A DNA stretch of 64,000 nt from Prorocentrum cordatum (GCA_963575745.1 CAUYUJ010004559.1:192525-256524); one strand, 5' to 3'. Shown: positions 1 through 10,731, counted from the first letter of the stretch. The notes: a model not told the origin generated them from the letters alone. Program-made: numbers and translations.

Positions 1-965
1 TTCACCCAGATCTTCTCTCCAAATCTTCCTTCAGATTTTTCCCCTAATCTTCCACCAGAAGTTCCCCCAGATCTTCTCCAGATCTCCCACTGGATATCCA
101 CCTAGATCTTCCCCGAGATCTCTCCTCTAGATCTTCCTCCAGATCTTCCTCCCGATATTACCCCGGAGTTTCACCCAGATCTACGCCCAGATCTTCACTT
201 GGGCCTTCCTCGAGATCTCTCCTCTAGATATCCCCCAGATTGTTCACCTGATATTTCTCTAGATCTTCCTCCAGATCTTCCTCCAGATCTTCTCCAAATC
301 TTCGTCCAGACCTTCACCCAGATCTTCGCCGGGATCTTCCTCGAGATCTCTCCTCTACTGTAGATATTCCCCAGATCTCTCTCCAGATCTTCCTCCAGAT
401 CTTGCCCCAGATCTTCTCCAGATCTTCCCCCAGATCCTCATCCAGAGTTTCCCCGAGATCTCTCCTCCAGATTGTCCCACCGATCTCTCCCCCAGATCTT
501 CCTCCAGATCTGCCCCCAGATTTTCGTCCAGATCTTCCCCAAAATCTTCACCCAGATCTTCGCCCAGATCTTTCCCCAAATCTGTCCTCCAGATCCTCCA
601 CCATATGTTTCTCCGGATCTTCCCCCAGATCTTCCCCCAAATTTTCTCCTGATCTTCCTCCAGATCCTCAACCGGATCTTCACCCAGATCCTCCTCGAGA
701 TCTCTCCTCCAGATGTGTCGCCAGATCTTCCTCCAGATCTTCCTCCAGACCTTCCCCTAGACCTTCCCCCAGATCTTCACCCAGATCTTCCCCGAGTCTC
801 TCCTTCAGATCTTCCTTCAGATTTTTCTCCAAATCTTCCACCCGAATTCCTCCCAGATCTTCTCCAGATCTCCCACGGGATATCCACCCAGATCTTCCCC
901 GAGATCTCTCCTTCAGATCTTCCTCCAGGTCTTCCTCCAGGTATTACCCCAGAGCTTCACTCAGA
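1..965. repeat. 12-bp minisatellite (CAGATCTTCCYC)n
   Basis: Continuous degenerate repetition of a 12-bp unit close to CAGATCTTCCCC, with CAGATCTCTCCT variants. Because 12 is a multiple of three, several frames stay open for hundreds of bases; the resulting Ser/Arg/Pro- or Gln/Ile/Phe-rich frames are not supported as genes. The array starts before the window edge. Confidence 0.93.
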
Positions 966-1106
966 TCGTTATCCTCACCGTCGATGTCGTCATCGTCCTC
1001 GTCGTCGTCTTCGTTGGTCTCGTCGTCGTCGTCGTCGCCGTGGTCGTCGTCGCCTTCGTTCTCGCCGTCGTCCTCGCCCTCGCCATCGTGGTCGATGTCG
1101 CCCTCG

Positions 1107-1141
<35 letters not shown>

Positions 1142-1142
1142 T
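966..1142. repeat. (TCG)n trinucleotide tract
   Basis: Imperfect TCG/CGC triplet repeat directly abutting the minisatellite. Any Ser- or Arg-rich frame here follows from the repeat. Confidence 0.9.
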
Positions 1143-2035
1143 GCGGGACCGTCGTGTTGCTGGACCTACTGGTAACCTTTAGCCTGTGACCGCTGCAAAT
1201 GCACACGGGGATATATTCGTGCACCCTTCATTTCCGCACGCTGGTGCCTTTGGCGGCCGTCCCTGGTTCACCCCGCTGTTGTAGCGGGTGCTGACCGTTG
1301 TCATGGTAGTCCTGACGGTCGCCGTCGTCGACGTCATCTGGCACGTTGTGATCCACATCCTGCTCCTCCTCCCTCTCCTCCTCCCCTCCTCATCCTCCCT
1401 CTTTCACTTCCCCCCTCGTCCCTCCCCCATTCTGCTCCCTTCCCCTTCCGGTTCGACGGAAAATTGCCACCCCTACACAGCACGGCAAGGGAAAGGGCAA
1501 TTTCGAGTGCAGAGGCAGTGGCAAAGACCTCTTTTGGACTCCCGGGGGCCCTGGCCATCGTCGGCGGGGGCTGTTGGTCACAAGCACGTGGAAAAGGGTG
1601 AAATAGGGCAAAGCAGAGGCGATATTCAATGTTCGCCTGCCCCCTTTGCGACCTTGAGATCGCACGACGGACAAAGCGCAGAACCCGCCTGCGACGAGCG
1701 GCGGCCGTTAGTTCTGTTCTCGGGGGGGGCGGCCTACTCTCGGCTTTATAACCGAACTAATGGCAATGGTCTTTCGTACGCTGTCTCATGTTTGGGGTTC
1801 ATTCGGTCGTTGCCGCGGCCGTTCCGACACGGCCTTCGTCGATGAGGTCGTCTTCGTGTCCTCGGTCGGCCCGCATCGTGATCTGGCTTGCTTGCGCTGC
1901 GTGTGCTCAGTAGCTACTCTGATAGAGCACTGGGATCTTAGCCGCGCGGCAGGTGAGGGTCTCAGTGGGGCCAAGTCGGCCGCGCTGCCTCCCTGGCCAG
2001 GACGCTTGCGAATCATTCATGCGTGCCTATGTTGG
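1143..2035. other. No supported gene; unique GC-rich DNA
   Basis: Apart from a short CTC-rich stretch near 1365-1445, I see no repeat family, domain or coding motif here. Overlapping frames on both strands give low-complexity proteins without recognisable blocks. Confidence 0.5.
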
Positions 2036-2393
2036 TACTAGATCGAACGGCGAAGCCACAGCCCACAAGTTGAAGCAAGAAAAACCCTTCTGCACACGTT
2101 CCTCCTTTCTGAAGCGGTTAGACCGCGGGCGGCTCCGCGCAAGGCATCAGTGCATTAGACCCCGCCGCCGCGGCATACTTTCGCATGGCATGTCAGATGG
2201 AGGGCTTGAAAGGTGCACGGGTGCGGCATTGCCTTGGAGAGTGGGACCACGCGGGGCGAAACGAGGAGGCGAAGGACGAGGCCTCCACGTGTTGGGCCTG
2301 TGCAGGTAAGGAGCCCCATTGGAGATGAGCTCGGACATCCCAGCCGATGTGGAATTCGATTCGGCATGGCACCTTCGGACTGCGTCCGTCCTC

Positions 2394-2475
2394 CTTGCTC
2401 CCTCCCTCCCTCCCTCCCTCCCTCCTCCTCCTTCTCCTCTTCCTCCTCCTTTCTCCTCCTTCTCCTCCGCCTCGT
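2394..2475. repeat. (TCCC)/(TCC)n tract inside the LINE remnant
   Basis: Pyrimidine-only tract of TCCC then CTCCTT units, breaking the endonuclease part of the decayed LINE. Confidence 0.9.
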
Positions 2476-4852
2476 TCAATTGCTGCGCATGTGCACACGG
2501 CATTCAAGGCAGGGGTGGTTTTCATCTCAGTGTATCTTTGGGTGGACGAAGGCTTGGGGCCCAAGAGCGTGGCACTACTTATGACGGTCTCGCGCTACAT
2601 CCAGACGCTGCAATCATTGGGATATGTTTGGGTGGTGGGAGGTGGTTTCAACATGACACCACAAACAGTGCAAGATTGGGCTGGTACCACTGGTGGCGTG
2701 ATGATCTGTACGACGACGGCGACTTGCACCCAGAGCATGCCTGGTGCAGTTCTTGATTATTTGTGCAGTGTCACATAAAGACGCTATATCGTCGCAGGTT
2801 CCGCATGTATACATGAATGCGGAACATCTCCACGCATCGCCCAGTGTCCTTGAGCATCAACGGCAAGAATACGCAGCTGTGGGTCCGAGTGCCACGACAG
2901 CCGTGGGCCGTGCCCACTTTAGCTCCACACGGCTGCAGTTGGTACCCACGTTACTGGACATCGTTTCATGAGCAGCTTGCGCACGCATCATCGGGAGAAG
3001 ATATTGCTATGCTTTGGGGCTGTCTCACCGCTGGCATAGAGGAAGAGCGTCCCGACAGGCATGACATCATCGGCGTGCAGCGTGATGAGCACACAGGCAG
3101 GGCAGGTAAACACGAAGTTCACTGGGCAATGTTACAGGCGACACCTCAGATTAAGCTTCTTCGTGCTGAGCCAAAGTACACGGCATACTGTACGGCCGCG
3201 CGTTGGGCGAGGCAGGTCGGACGTTTTCGCGCCGTGTTGGTGGCCTGCGTGCCCAAGCTGCACAATGACGACAGCCAGCTGAAGCACCGCTGCATGGGGG
3301 TCGCCAGGGTCTTGCAAGAGGCGGAGCATTTCTCCAGCAACATAGCGAAGCACAGCAAGCTCCTCGCCCATCTCGACACGCTCACGCGTGAATTCCTCCT
3401 CGCTGGCCCCCAGGCGCCCGCCGATCCCGAGACCGACGATAAGATGCAACGGGTCATTGGGTCGGCGGAAGTGCGCCAGGGGCGCTTTTTGGCCCGCCGC
3501 GAGGCCTCTTGGCAGGCTTGGGTCGCCGAGAGTTTCAAGGGCGGGTCCAAAGGTGCCCGCCGTTGTTCCCGAGCCAAGGGGGTTCAGGACACGATTGCCT
3601 CTACCGATCGAGCCCAGCCGTTCGAGCTTGCCGATGCGACTTGTTCTGGTTGGGCCCAGATTTGGGCCACTCATGGCTGCCGGGCGCCCGAGCTGCCGCC
3701 CGATGCGAGCGACTGGCCGTCGCTTCCGACGATCACCGTTCCCGACATGAGGAAGGCCATCGCTCGTGCCCCCGTGGCCGCAGCCGTCGGATGCTGCCGC
3801 GTACAGCCCCGCTCACGCAGTATGTATCAGATGCCGCGCTCGCGGCCGTTGCCGCCATGCTCCGAGCGTGCGAGCGCCGCCCAGCCTGGCCCACGAGTCG
3901 GCTCGCGAGCCGCCTCGTCAGGCCTGGGGAAGCCTGGCGGGGGGCGCGGGCGGATGACGCTGCCGGACACCCTGCTCGGGCTCTGGGGCAGGCTGCGTCG
4001 CCCCGAGACGGAAGCTCGGGAGCGAGGGCATATAGGGCGGGGGGGGATTTGGGGAGCTGGGAGCGGGAGGAGCGCGAGGGGCCCGGCGCTTGATTTGGAC
4101 TTCGTCGCCGAGATCGCCTCGGCCAAGCAGCACCATCTCGTCTCTGTCCTATCAGACATGATCAGATGCTACGAAATGGTCAAGCCCCCTGTGCTCTTTC
4201 AGATTTTTCGAGGAGGTGATTTCCCACTCTGAGTGGGCTGGATGCTGATTCAGAGCTATATGGCACCACGTAGGATCGATGCTTTCGGCTCGCTGTCAGA
4301 AGCTTACGTCAATTTCCAATGGGTCCATGCTGGTTGCTCGGCCGCGTCGGCGGTCACGTTGCCCCCCCCCGCCCATCGAGCGAACGATCGGTGGGTTCCC
4401 CAACGTTTGCGCCAGAGCTTTACTGGACGATGTCTCCTTGCAGTGGCGCGGACCCGATGTGTGAGACGCGCGTCAGGTTCTGGGGGCCGCGAAGGAGTTG
4501 CGCCGCCAAGTGCAAGATATTGGATCCTTTCTCCAGCCCAACAAGTCACGTTTTGTTGCGTTGACCACTGCCGCCGAAAAGAAACTCAGGGTTTGCCAGT
4601 CGCAAGCACGCGCGTAACCTCGGGCACGACATGTATGGCAGGCGGGCGCGCCGCAAGATGGAGCCCACTAGGCGCTCGGCCCCGCGGGGGAAACGGAAGC
4701 GCGCGGCCACCCTTCGCAGAGCAGCAGGCCACCAGCGGGTTGCAGGTTTCTGGCGAGCGGGACTGATGCCTGGCGCTGGAACCGGAGGGGGGGGGGGACG
4801 GGGGTGACGGATGCTACTCTGGTTTCGTTGCGAGCGTTTGCAGCGAGCGCGC

Positions 4853-5019
4853 TTAAGGAGAGGAAAAAAAACCGCATTCAGACGCAATTAATCCTCGATT
4901 CCCCAGGAAATATGGGAAGATATGGGAACTGGGCGGGAAGGCAAAAACCAAGAAAATATATGAACACATAGGGAATATGCTCATTTGTGAATTTATCTGT
5001 GCGTCCTGGGGCCCCTTGG
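4853..5019 (+). mobile_element. F2 short element, copy 1
   Basis: Shares with the other F2 copies a GGAGAGGAAAAA start, an AATTAATC-type block, paired ATATGGGAA blocks, a TTTATCTGTGCGTCC block and a GGGCCCCTT end. About 167 bp. Flanked by GCGC / GCGT, a one-mismatch 4-bp duplication. It lies inside the decayed LINE, downstream of the RT catalytic block. Confidence 0.82.
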
Positions 5020-5896
5020 GCGTTGGGAGCCAAAGGCAGAGCGCGCGTCGCTGCGTACTTGTGCACGCGCCGAGGCCCGTCGTGCGACCCCGTGGTCGAC
5101 GCGACGGCCCCGCTCGCGCAGCGATGATGCTGCTAGGTTTGGCGGCGAGGGGTCTCGGATGCTGCTTTGCGTAAGGCCTGGGTACACCCTGGGCGATGCT
5201 TAAGAAAGCCCAAATGTTCGGCCAGAGTCTCGATGATTCTTAATGTTTCAAAGTAAATCCTAATATTTGAATAGACATTCTGGGTTTCTATTCAAGTTCT
5301 GAGACTATGAATTTCTTAACCCATGATTTCTAAAGCATTTCGCAGGGGGTAGTCGAAGGCCAGACTGGCAGGCTGGACTGGGTCTTAAGGGCCGATCTGG
5401 CTTTGCCAAATTTGAGGATTTGGGTTATTCGCCAGACTGGATTCGCGGCGGCTCCCTCGCCAGATGGCCCCCGCTTGCCCGACTGGGCCTGCCGGATTGG
5501 CGCCGGATTGGCTTCGACTGCCCAGTAAAGCCTGGGAGTCCGCCAGCAAAGTTTTTCAGCGCGGCGACCGCGCTGGTCGCGGGTTCGCGGGCCAGCGGGG
5601 GCCGTTTGACTCTCCCTTCGGCGCGCGGGCCGGGCCCATCATCGGGCCGCGCCGCGTCTTGATGGGCCAGGGCGATGTCCTGCACCTTTTTTTATTACGT
5701 GCCCCAGCGGTGTGCGGCAGTTGCTGCGCGAAGGCATCAGCCGCGCGCAGTGCGCGCAGCTTTTGCGGCCAGCTTAAGCCCGCGGCGGCGGGCCCCGATT
5801 GTCCTCTGGGGCCGAGCGCTGCGGGTCGGAGTTGGCAAAAGGTTCGCGACCTCGTCGGGAGAGCGAGACGCACCGCGTGCTGTTAGGAGGAGGAGA

Positions 5897-6044
5897 GTGA
5901 CACGTCGATTAGTGAATTGTCCGTTCTCGGTTCTCGAGAGGGCGCCGCGGCCGTCGTTTTCCAGGCTTGCGCCCGCCAGGTTTGGGCCTCAGGTCGTTTT
6001 CACTAAACCACGTTTTACTAAAGGGGGTTCTGTCCATCCCCGAC
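5897..6044 (+). mobile_element. F4 element, 5'-truncated copy
   Basis: Nearly identical to the full F4 copy at 6187-6360 but lacks its first roughly 25 bp (the left TIR). Retains the CACGTCGATTAGTGAATTG start block, the CTCGAGAGGGCGCCG core and the right end GGGGGTTCTGTCCATCCCC. Confidence 0.88.
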
Positions 6045-6186
6045 TATGGCCCCCAGCAAAGAAGCACCAGCACCGCTGCGCCGACTCCCCGCTCTGCGAC
6101 TTTTTTGCAGGGCAGCGCCCGGCACTTTTCTGGGCACCAGTGTTTAGGAGTGCGAGGCCCCGTGGGATGCGGATGTGGACCCAAAT

Positions 6187-6360
6187 GTCGGGGGTGGACA
6201 GAACCCCCAACAGTGGCACGTCGATTAGTGAATTGTCCGTTTTCGGTTCTCGAGAGGGCGCCGCGGCCGTTATTTTCCAGGCTTGCGCCCGCCAGGTTTG
6301 GGCCTCAGGTCGTTTTCACTAAACCACGTTTTACTAAAGGGGGTTCTGTCCATCCCCGAC
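6187..6360 (+). mobile_element. F4 TIR element, full copy (174 bp)
   Basis: Left end GTCGGGGGTGGACAGAACCC and right end GGGTTCTGTCCATCCCCGAC are inverted repeats matching 21 of 22 bases over their full length. Core blocks: CGATTAGTGAATTGTCCG, CTCGAGAGGGCGCCGCGG, CACTAAACCACGTTTTAC. Other copies at 24758-24934 and 49913-50084. No clear target duplication seen. Confidence 0.88.
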
Positions 6361-8304
6361 TATGGCCCCCAGCAAAGAAGCACCAGCGCTGCTGCGCCGA
6401 CTCCCCGCTCTGCGACTTTTGCAGGGCAGCGCCCGGCACCGCTGGGCACCGGTTTTTAGGAGTGCGAGGCCCCGTGGGATGCGGATGTGGACCCGGATGC
6501 CGCTCCGCCCATGCCCGACGACTGCCCGGAGCACCGAACGTGGCTGAAAGGCGAGGCCTATGGGCTCCCCCCCGACTTTGACGCGGCCGAGTTGGTGCAT
6601 GGCTTTCCGTTTCGGTCTGTGGCCATCCCGCCCATTCCCCAGCGCGGCGGAGTTTTCGAACGGGGAGCGACGCGCAGGGATTGGGGGTACCGCGTCTACA
6701 CGGATGGCTCGGGCCTCCACGGTGACTTCCCAGAGCTGGCCAGATGCGGCCGGTCGGCGGTCGAGATTTCGCTCGGGGGGTGGCCCATCCGGGCTCGATG
6801 CGGTCCGCTGGCTGGCGGCCGCCAGACTGTGCCGAGAGCGTAGAGAGAGGCGTCTGGGGCCCCGTGGCAGCGTCGGATCACCTGTCCGCAGTGCGAGAGG
6901 GGAACGATGGGAGCAGTCTTCTGTCGGCGGGATCGGGCAATCATGCCGCGACCTGGCGAGCGATCTGTTGCGCGTGCGAAGGGCGCTCGGGGCGGCCCCG
7001 CCTTGTCTGGGCCCCCGCCCGCGGGAACCCGGAGCAGGCCCTTGGGGGCCAGGCGGCCCCAGGGGCTGACGGGCCCCAGCGTCTTTGGGATTGCCCGGGA
7101 GTGCCTGAGCCGCTGTGTTCGCTCGGATTGGGGCCGCTTCTCGCGAGCTGTCGGAGGTGGTCGCCTCCGATGTCCGAGCGCAGCTTCAGGATGCGATGGA
7201 GTCGGTCGGCTTCGTCAGCAGAGCGGCACAGCTGGCCGCCGCCAGTGCGCCAGAGATTACCGCTCGCGCAAAACCGCGGGAGCCGATCCCGCCCCAGCTC
7301 AGCCTGCTTGCTCACGACCTGGAGGAGGTGGAGTTGGAGCGGGGCGTCAGGGGAGTGAGATGCACCTGGTGCCACAGCTCTGCGCGCGCGAGGGCCAGCC
7401 GAGCGGAGCTCGAGCAGCCTGGCGCGCTCTGCAGGCCCACGCCGCTACACCTGCTCCTGGCGACGGTGCGGGCGGCTTGGCGGGGCCGCGCGCTACCCAG
7501 AGCTCGGTGTGAGGCCGTGCGACACTCGCTGGAGCACCCAGAGCTCGCTGGAGAGGGAGCCGACGGCTCGGCTCAGCCGACGCCGCCCGCCGACCTTCCA
7601 GCATCTCGAGCACGTCGCGGAGGCCGCAGAGACTTACATTGTGTGTGCGAGGTGCGGAGCTCGGGCATCGATCGAGGCACCGCATTTCCGAGCGCTGCTG
7701 CCGCCTTGCAAGCCACAGCGGGCCAGGCCTGGCACCGTGACTCAGTCCTGGCTGGGCGCGAGCCTCCCACCTAGCGGAGACTAGGCGCCCTCGTGTTTGG
7801 CGGGTGGCGTTCAGGGTCGGTGGCTCGCGCGTCCTCCGCAGGTCTTTGTGTCGCGGCTCTCCCTCCTCGGGACCCGCGGCCACCTGCCCTCCATGGTCTG
7901 TGCTCCGCCTCGCGGCGTTGAGCACGCTGCGGCTTTGAGCCGTCGTCGTGCGTCCGCCTTGCACGGCGTCCATGTGTTCTAGGCTGCTGCGCCTAGCAGC
8001 CAGGCCCCGCCTGGCCGACCTCACGGCCATAGTCCGCTTCACCGCGGGCGATGGACCCAGCTGGTCCCTGGTCCCTCCTCCTCCTCCCCCTGCTCCCTCC
8101 CAGGTCCTCCCCTCCCTCCCAGCATGGCCCCATGCTCCCCGAGGAGCAGCATGCCCCCCCCCCAACTCACACGCCCCACCCGACTCCTGGCAGGAACGTC
8201 GGGGTGGCCAGGGAAGGCACCTGCCGGGCGGGCGGTGGGGAAGGGTACGTGCGCCGACTCCGCCGCTCGCTCGCCGGCGAACGTCGGATCCACGCCCTCT
8301 TCCG

Positions 8305-8745
8305 CCGTCGTGACTCTAACCCTCTCTCCCCCATCCCTCCCCCTGCCCCCCGATGTCTCCTTCCCGCTCCTCCTGCAGCCGCTCCCTCGGCCCCGCAGGA
8401 CGCCCGCGACCCCCCCGCCCCTGCCGTCGATGCAGCGGAAACGGCAGAAACATTAACTTTTGGCGCTCCGCGCGGATTTCTTGGATCCGCGTTGGCCCCG
8501 CCCCCCCGGCGGCGCCTCCAGCACCGCCCCTGGCGCGCTCCGCGCGCCAGGGGGGGGTCCAGCGCAGATCCACGAAGTCCGCGCGGAGCGCCAAAGTTTG
8601 ATGTTTATGCAGTCTTAGAGGGCTCGAGTCCGCCGTCGTGACCGTGGCCCTCTCCCCCCCCCACCCCATATTTCCCACTCCTCCTGCAGCCGCTCCTCTG
8701 GCCCGGCAGGACGCCCGAGACCCCCCCTGCCCTCTGCGTCCAGGC
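8305..8745. repeat. Direct repeats flanking an F3 element
   Basis: About 120 bp of sequence (GCCGTCGTGAC ... CTCCTCCTGCAGCCGCTCC ... GCAGGACGCCCG...GACCCCCC) is present both before (about 8305-8430) and after (about 8632-8740) the F3 hairpin. Far too long for an ordinary target-site duplication. Confidence 0.8.
8437..8617. mobile_element. F3 hairpin element, copy 1
   Basis: Almost wholly self-complementary: AACTTTTGGCGCTCCGCGCG at left pairs with CGCGCGGAGCGCCAAAGTTT at right, with the family's central TGGCGCGCTCCGCGCGCCA palindrome. Outer arms resemble CAGAAACATTAA / TTTATGCAGTC. Confidence 0.88.
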
Positions 8746-8900
8746 CTCCTAGATGGGTTCCTGGGCTCGCGCCCTGTCGCCGATGCATCGGCGATGCGGC
8801 TCGATGTGGGGCCCAACGTTCTCCACGCCGACGTCGCCGATGCACCTGCGATGCGGCGAGATCCTCCGACCCCATATGTTCGAACCCCATCCAGGAGGCC
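8743..8900. mobile_element. F11 TIR element, copy 1 (158 bp)
   Basis: Termini GGCCTCCTAGATGGG and CCCATCCAGGAGGCC are inverted repeats. Interior has GCCGATGCATCGGCGATGCGG units and GCGAGATCCTCCGACCCCAT. A second copy lies at 25229-25465. Confidence 0.82.
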
Positions 8901-8921
8901 TCTACTGCGCCTCCCCTGGCC

Positions 8922-9246
8922 TTAAGTCGGGCGTGCCCCTCTACGGGAGGGAAATGCGAGAGCAGTTCAGACATGGTCGGGGGATTGTGTGCTTTTTTCT
9001 TTTGCCATGTTGGGGTCTCTGCTGACTATCTTTCTTTCAGGAGGGGAAAAAACACACAGACACAATTAATCGGCGATTCCCAGAAAATATGGGAAAATAT
9101 GGGAAGTGGGGGGGAAGACAAAAGCTCAGAAAATATGGGAAAATATGGGGGATATTTTTATTTGTGTGTATTTATTTGTGTGTCCCAATTCCCCTTCATT
9201 CTTGTTTCTTCCAAAATCCGCCTGTAGGAGGACATCCCCGACCCAA
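8922..9246 (+). mobile_element. F1 TIR element with a nested F2 copy
   Basis: Left TIR TTAAGTCGGGCGTGCCCCTC; right end CCGCCTGTAGGAGGACATCC then CCGACCCAA. Flanks CCCTGGCC (8914-8921) and CCTTGGCC (9247-9254) are an 8-bp target duplication with one mismatch. An F2 element is inserted at 9036-9198; removing it with one TTCT leaves about 158 bp, the normal F1 size. Confidence 0.9.
9036..9198 (+). mobile_element. F2 element, copy 2 (163 bp), nested in F1
   Basis: Starts TTCAGGAGGGGAAAAAACAC and ends CCCAATTCCCCTTCA. Flanked on both sides by TTCT (9032-9035 and 9199-9202), an exact 4-bp target duplication. Insertion into F1 shows F2 was mobile after F1. Confidence 0.92.
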
Positions 9247-9587
9247 CCTTGGCCCGCCGCCGCGGCGCCCGTATGGCCGCACTGGCCAGCACCCGCCGCG
9301 CGCTGCGCGCGCGCTGCGTGCGCGGCGCCGCTGCCGGCCGCCCCCCCTGCGGCGCTTGGCGGCCGAGCGGCCCGCTGCTGGCTTGGAGGCAGGGGGGGTC
9401 ACGGGGGCTCAAACATAGACGCCACCACCACCTCCCTCCACCCCCTCCCTCCCACAGGAGGGAGGAGGGCCGAAAGTATACACACCACCACCTCCGTGCA
9501 CCCTTGCCCTCCCACCCCCTCCCTCTCATAGGGAAGAGGAGGGGAAGAGGAGGGCAGAGGAAGGGAGGAGGAATGGAGGTGGTGGTG

Positions 9588-9750
9588 TTAAGTCGGGCGT
9601 GCCCATCCACAGGAGGGAGATCGAGCAATTGTCAAAACATAGTCTGGGGACGATTTGTTTCGATTTGTTTCGGCCCCTTTGGGGTATGTTTGGGGGGTAT
9701 GTTCACTTTCGTTGTCAAGATCTGCCTGCAGGGAGACATGCCCGACCTGA
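9588..9750 (+). mobile_element. F1 element, copy 2 (163 bp)
   Basis: TTAAGTCGGGCGTGCCCATC ... GCCTGCAGGGAGACATGCCC, ending GACCTGA. Flanks TGGTGGTG / TGATGGTG are an 8-bp duplication with one mismatch, though in a GGT-rich context. The usual internal GGGGACGATTTG block is present. Confidence 0.88.
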
Positions 9751-9785
9751 TGATGGTGGTGGTGTGTATATCCCTGGGGCCCGCA

Positions 9786-9827
9786 GAGGGGGGGGGGGGG
9801 GGGGGCGGGGGGGGGGGGGGGGGGGGC
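9786..9827. repeat. Poly-G tract
   Basis: More than 35 nearly uninterrupted G, followed by alternating GC. Prone to quadruplex formation and to sequencing error. Confidence 0.9.
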
Positions 9828-9911
9828 GCGCGCGCGCTCGGCGGCTCGAGGCGGAGAGGCCCCCCAAGGGGTGGGTCCGCGGGATGCGGGGGCGAGCTTC
9901 CGCAGGGAACA

Positions 9912-9915
<4 letters not shown>

Positions 9916-9942
<27 letters not shown>

Positions 9943-10037
9943 GCACGCACGCACGCACACACACACACGCACACAAAACACACACACACAGACACACAAA
10001 CACACACACAGACATAACGAATCGTCGACTCCTGGGA
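9916..10037. repeat. (CA)n / (CACG)n tract ending in an F2-like start
   Basis: CA-rich microsatellite with ACGC variants. Its end reads ACACACACAGACATAACGAA then TCGTCGACTCCTGGGA, which matches the 5' third of F2 (ACACACAGACACAATTAATC, TCGTCGATTCCCAGG). So a further F2 copy, with an expanded internal CA run, probably enters the gap. Confidence 0.75.
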
Positions 10038-10137
10038 NNNNNNNNNNNNNNNNNNNNNNNNNNNNNNNNNNNNNNNNNNNNNNNNNNNNNNNNNNNNNNN
10101 NNNNNNNNNNNNNNNNNNNNNNNNNNNNNNNNNNNNN
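10038..10137. other. Assembly gap (100 N)
   Basis: Exactly 100 N, the conventional size for a gap of unknown length. It lies between CA-rich and TG-rich sequence. Confidence 0.98.
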
Positions 10138-10402
10138 TGTGTGTGGTGTGTGTGTGTGTGGTGTGTGTGGTGTGTGTGGTGTGTGTGTTGTGTGTGTTGT
10201 GTGTGTTGTGTTGTGTTGTGTTGTGTGTGTTGTGTGTGTTGTGTGTTGTGTGTGTTGTGTGTGTTGTGTGTGTTGTGTGTGTTGTGTGTGTTGTGTGTGT
10301 TGTGTGTGTTGTGTGTGTTGTGTGTGTTGTGTGTGTTGTGTGTTGTGTGTGTGTGTTGTGTGAGTGTGTGTTTTGTGTGAGTGTGTGCGTGTGTGTGTTT
10401 TC
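10138..10402. repeat. (TGTGTGT)n microsatellite
   Basis: TG-rich array dominated by GTGTGTTGTGTGTG units. Probably an expansion of the TTTGTGTGT blocks at the 3' end of F2. Frames through it (Cys/Val-rich) are not genes. Confidence 0.92.
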
Positions 10403-10565
10403 CCACAGGCTCCACCAGGGCGGAGCCCCGCACCGTTCGAGGTCCCCTCGCCGCAGTGCCCCGTGTCTCGGGGCCCCGTGCTCGGAAGCGGCGGCGTGCG
10501 CCGCCCTGGCCGCAGACGTCTTGCCCGGCGCGCGCGGTCGCGCGTGGCCGTGGCGTCGGCACGAT

Positions 10566-10719
10566 GAAGTCGGTCTTGCCCCCCTACCGGAGGAATTCAA
10601 AGATAGTAACAAAAGTAGGCAGGGGACGCTGTTTCGATCAGGTGGGACTTCTTGTTCCACAGCTTTTTGTTGCATCTTTCGTCCAACATCCGCCTGTAGG
10701 AGGGCATGCCCGACCTAAC
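10566..10719 (+). mobile_element. F1 element, copy 3 (154 bp)
   Basis: GAAGTCGGTCTTGCCCCCCT ... CGCCTGTAGGAGGGCATGCC, ending CGACCTAAC. Flanks GGCACGAT (10558-10565) and GGTACGAT (10720-10727) are an 8-bp duplication with one mismatch. Confidence 0.9.
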
Positions 10720-10731
10720 GGTACGATCGAG

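Larger units (their letters stand above)
5897..6495 (+). repeat. Tandem duplication (about 315-bp unit) carrying F4 plus flank
   Basis: The F4 body plus about 140 bp of flank (TATGGCCCCCAGCAAAGAAG ... GATGCGGATGTGGACCC) occurs twice: 5897-6182 and 6212-6495. The flanks differ by a few substitutions and small indels (for example TTTTTTGCAGG versus TTTTGCAGG), so the duplication is recent but not new. Confidence 0.9.
2040..7790 (+). pseudogene. Decayed APE-RT-RNase H non-LTR retrotransposon (LINE)
   Basis: A LINE readable only by switching frames. An endonuclease remnant lies near 2490-2815: the frame from 2347 gives YLWVDEGLG then GGGFNMTP, where the family has GDFN, so the catalytic Asp looks replaced by Gly. 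A linker region follows in the frame 2817-3780. RT blocks occur at 3790-4465: LPDTLLGLWGRLRRP, DMIRCYEMV, then AGCSAA, then a YxDD-like LLDDVSLQW near 4415-4450. An RNase H-like block VYTDGSGL...LARCG lies near 6690-6750. A C-terminal Cys motif (IVCARCGARA) lies near 7635-7670. Frames change at least near 2800, 3780, 4080 and 4560. The element is interrupted by a TCC tract (2395-2475), an F2 element and F4 elements. Family assignment is firm; individual domain limits are approximate. Confidence 0.8.

Noticed and set aside
402-1182. Ser/Arg/Pro-rich ORFs at the window start
   Set aside because: A 12-bp repeat plus TCG triplets keeps several frames open simultaneously.
9249-10718. Several frames of 240-490 codons crossing the gap
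   Set aside because: They read through 100 N and CA/TG repeats.
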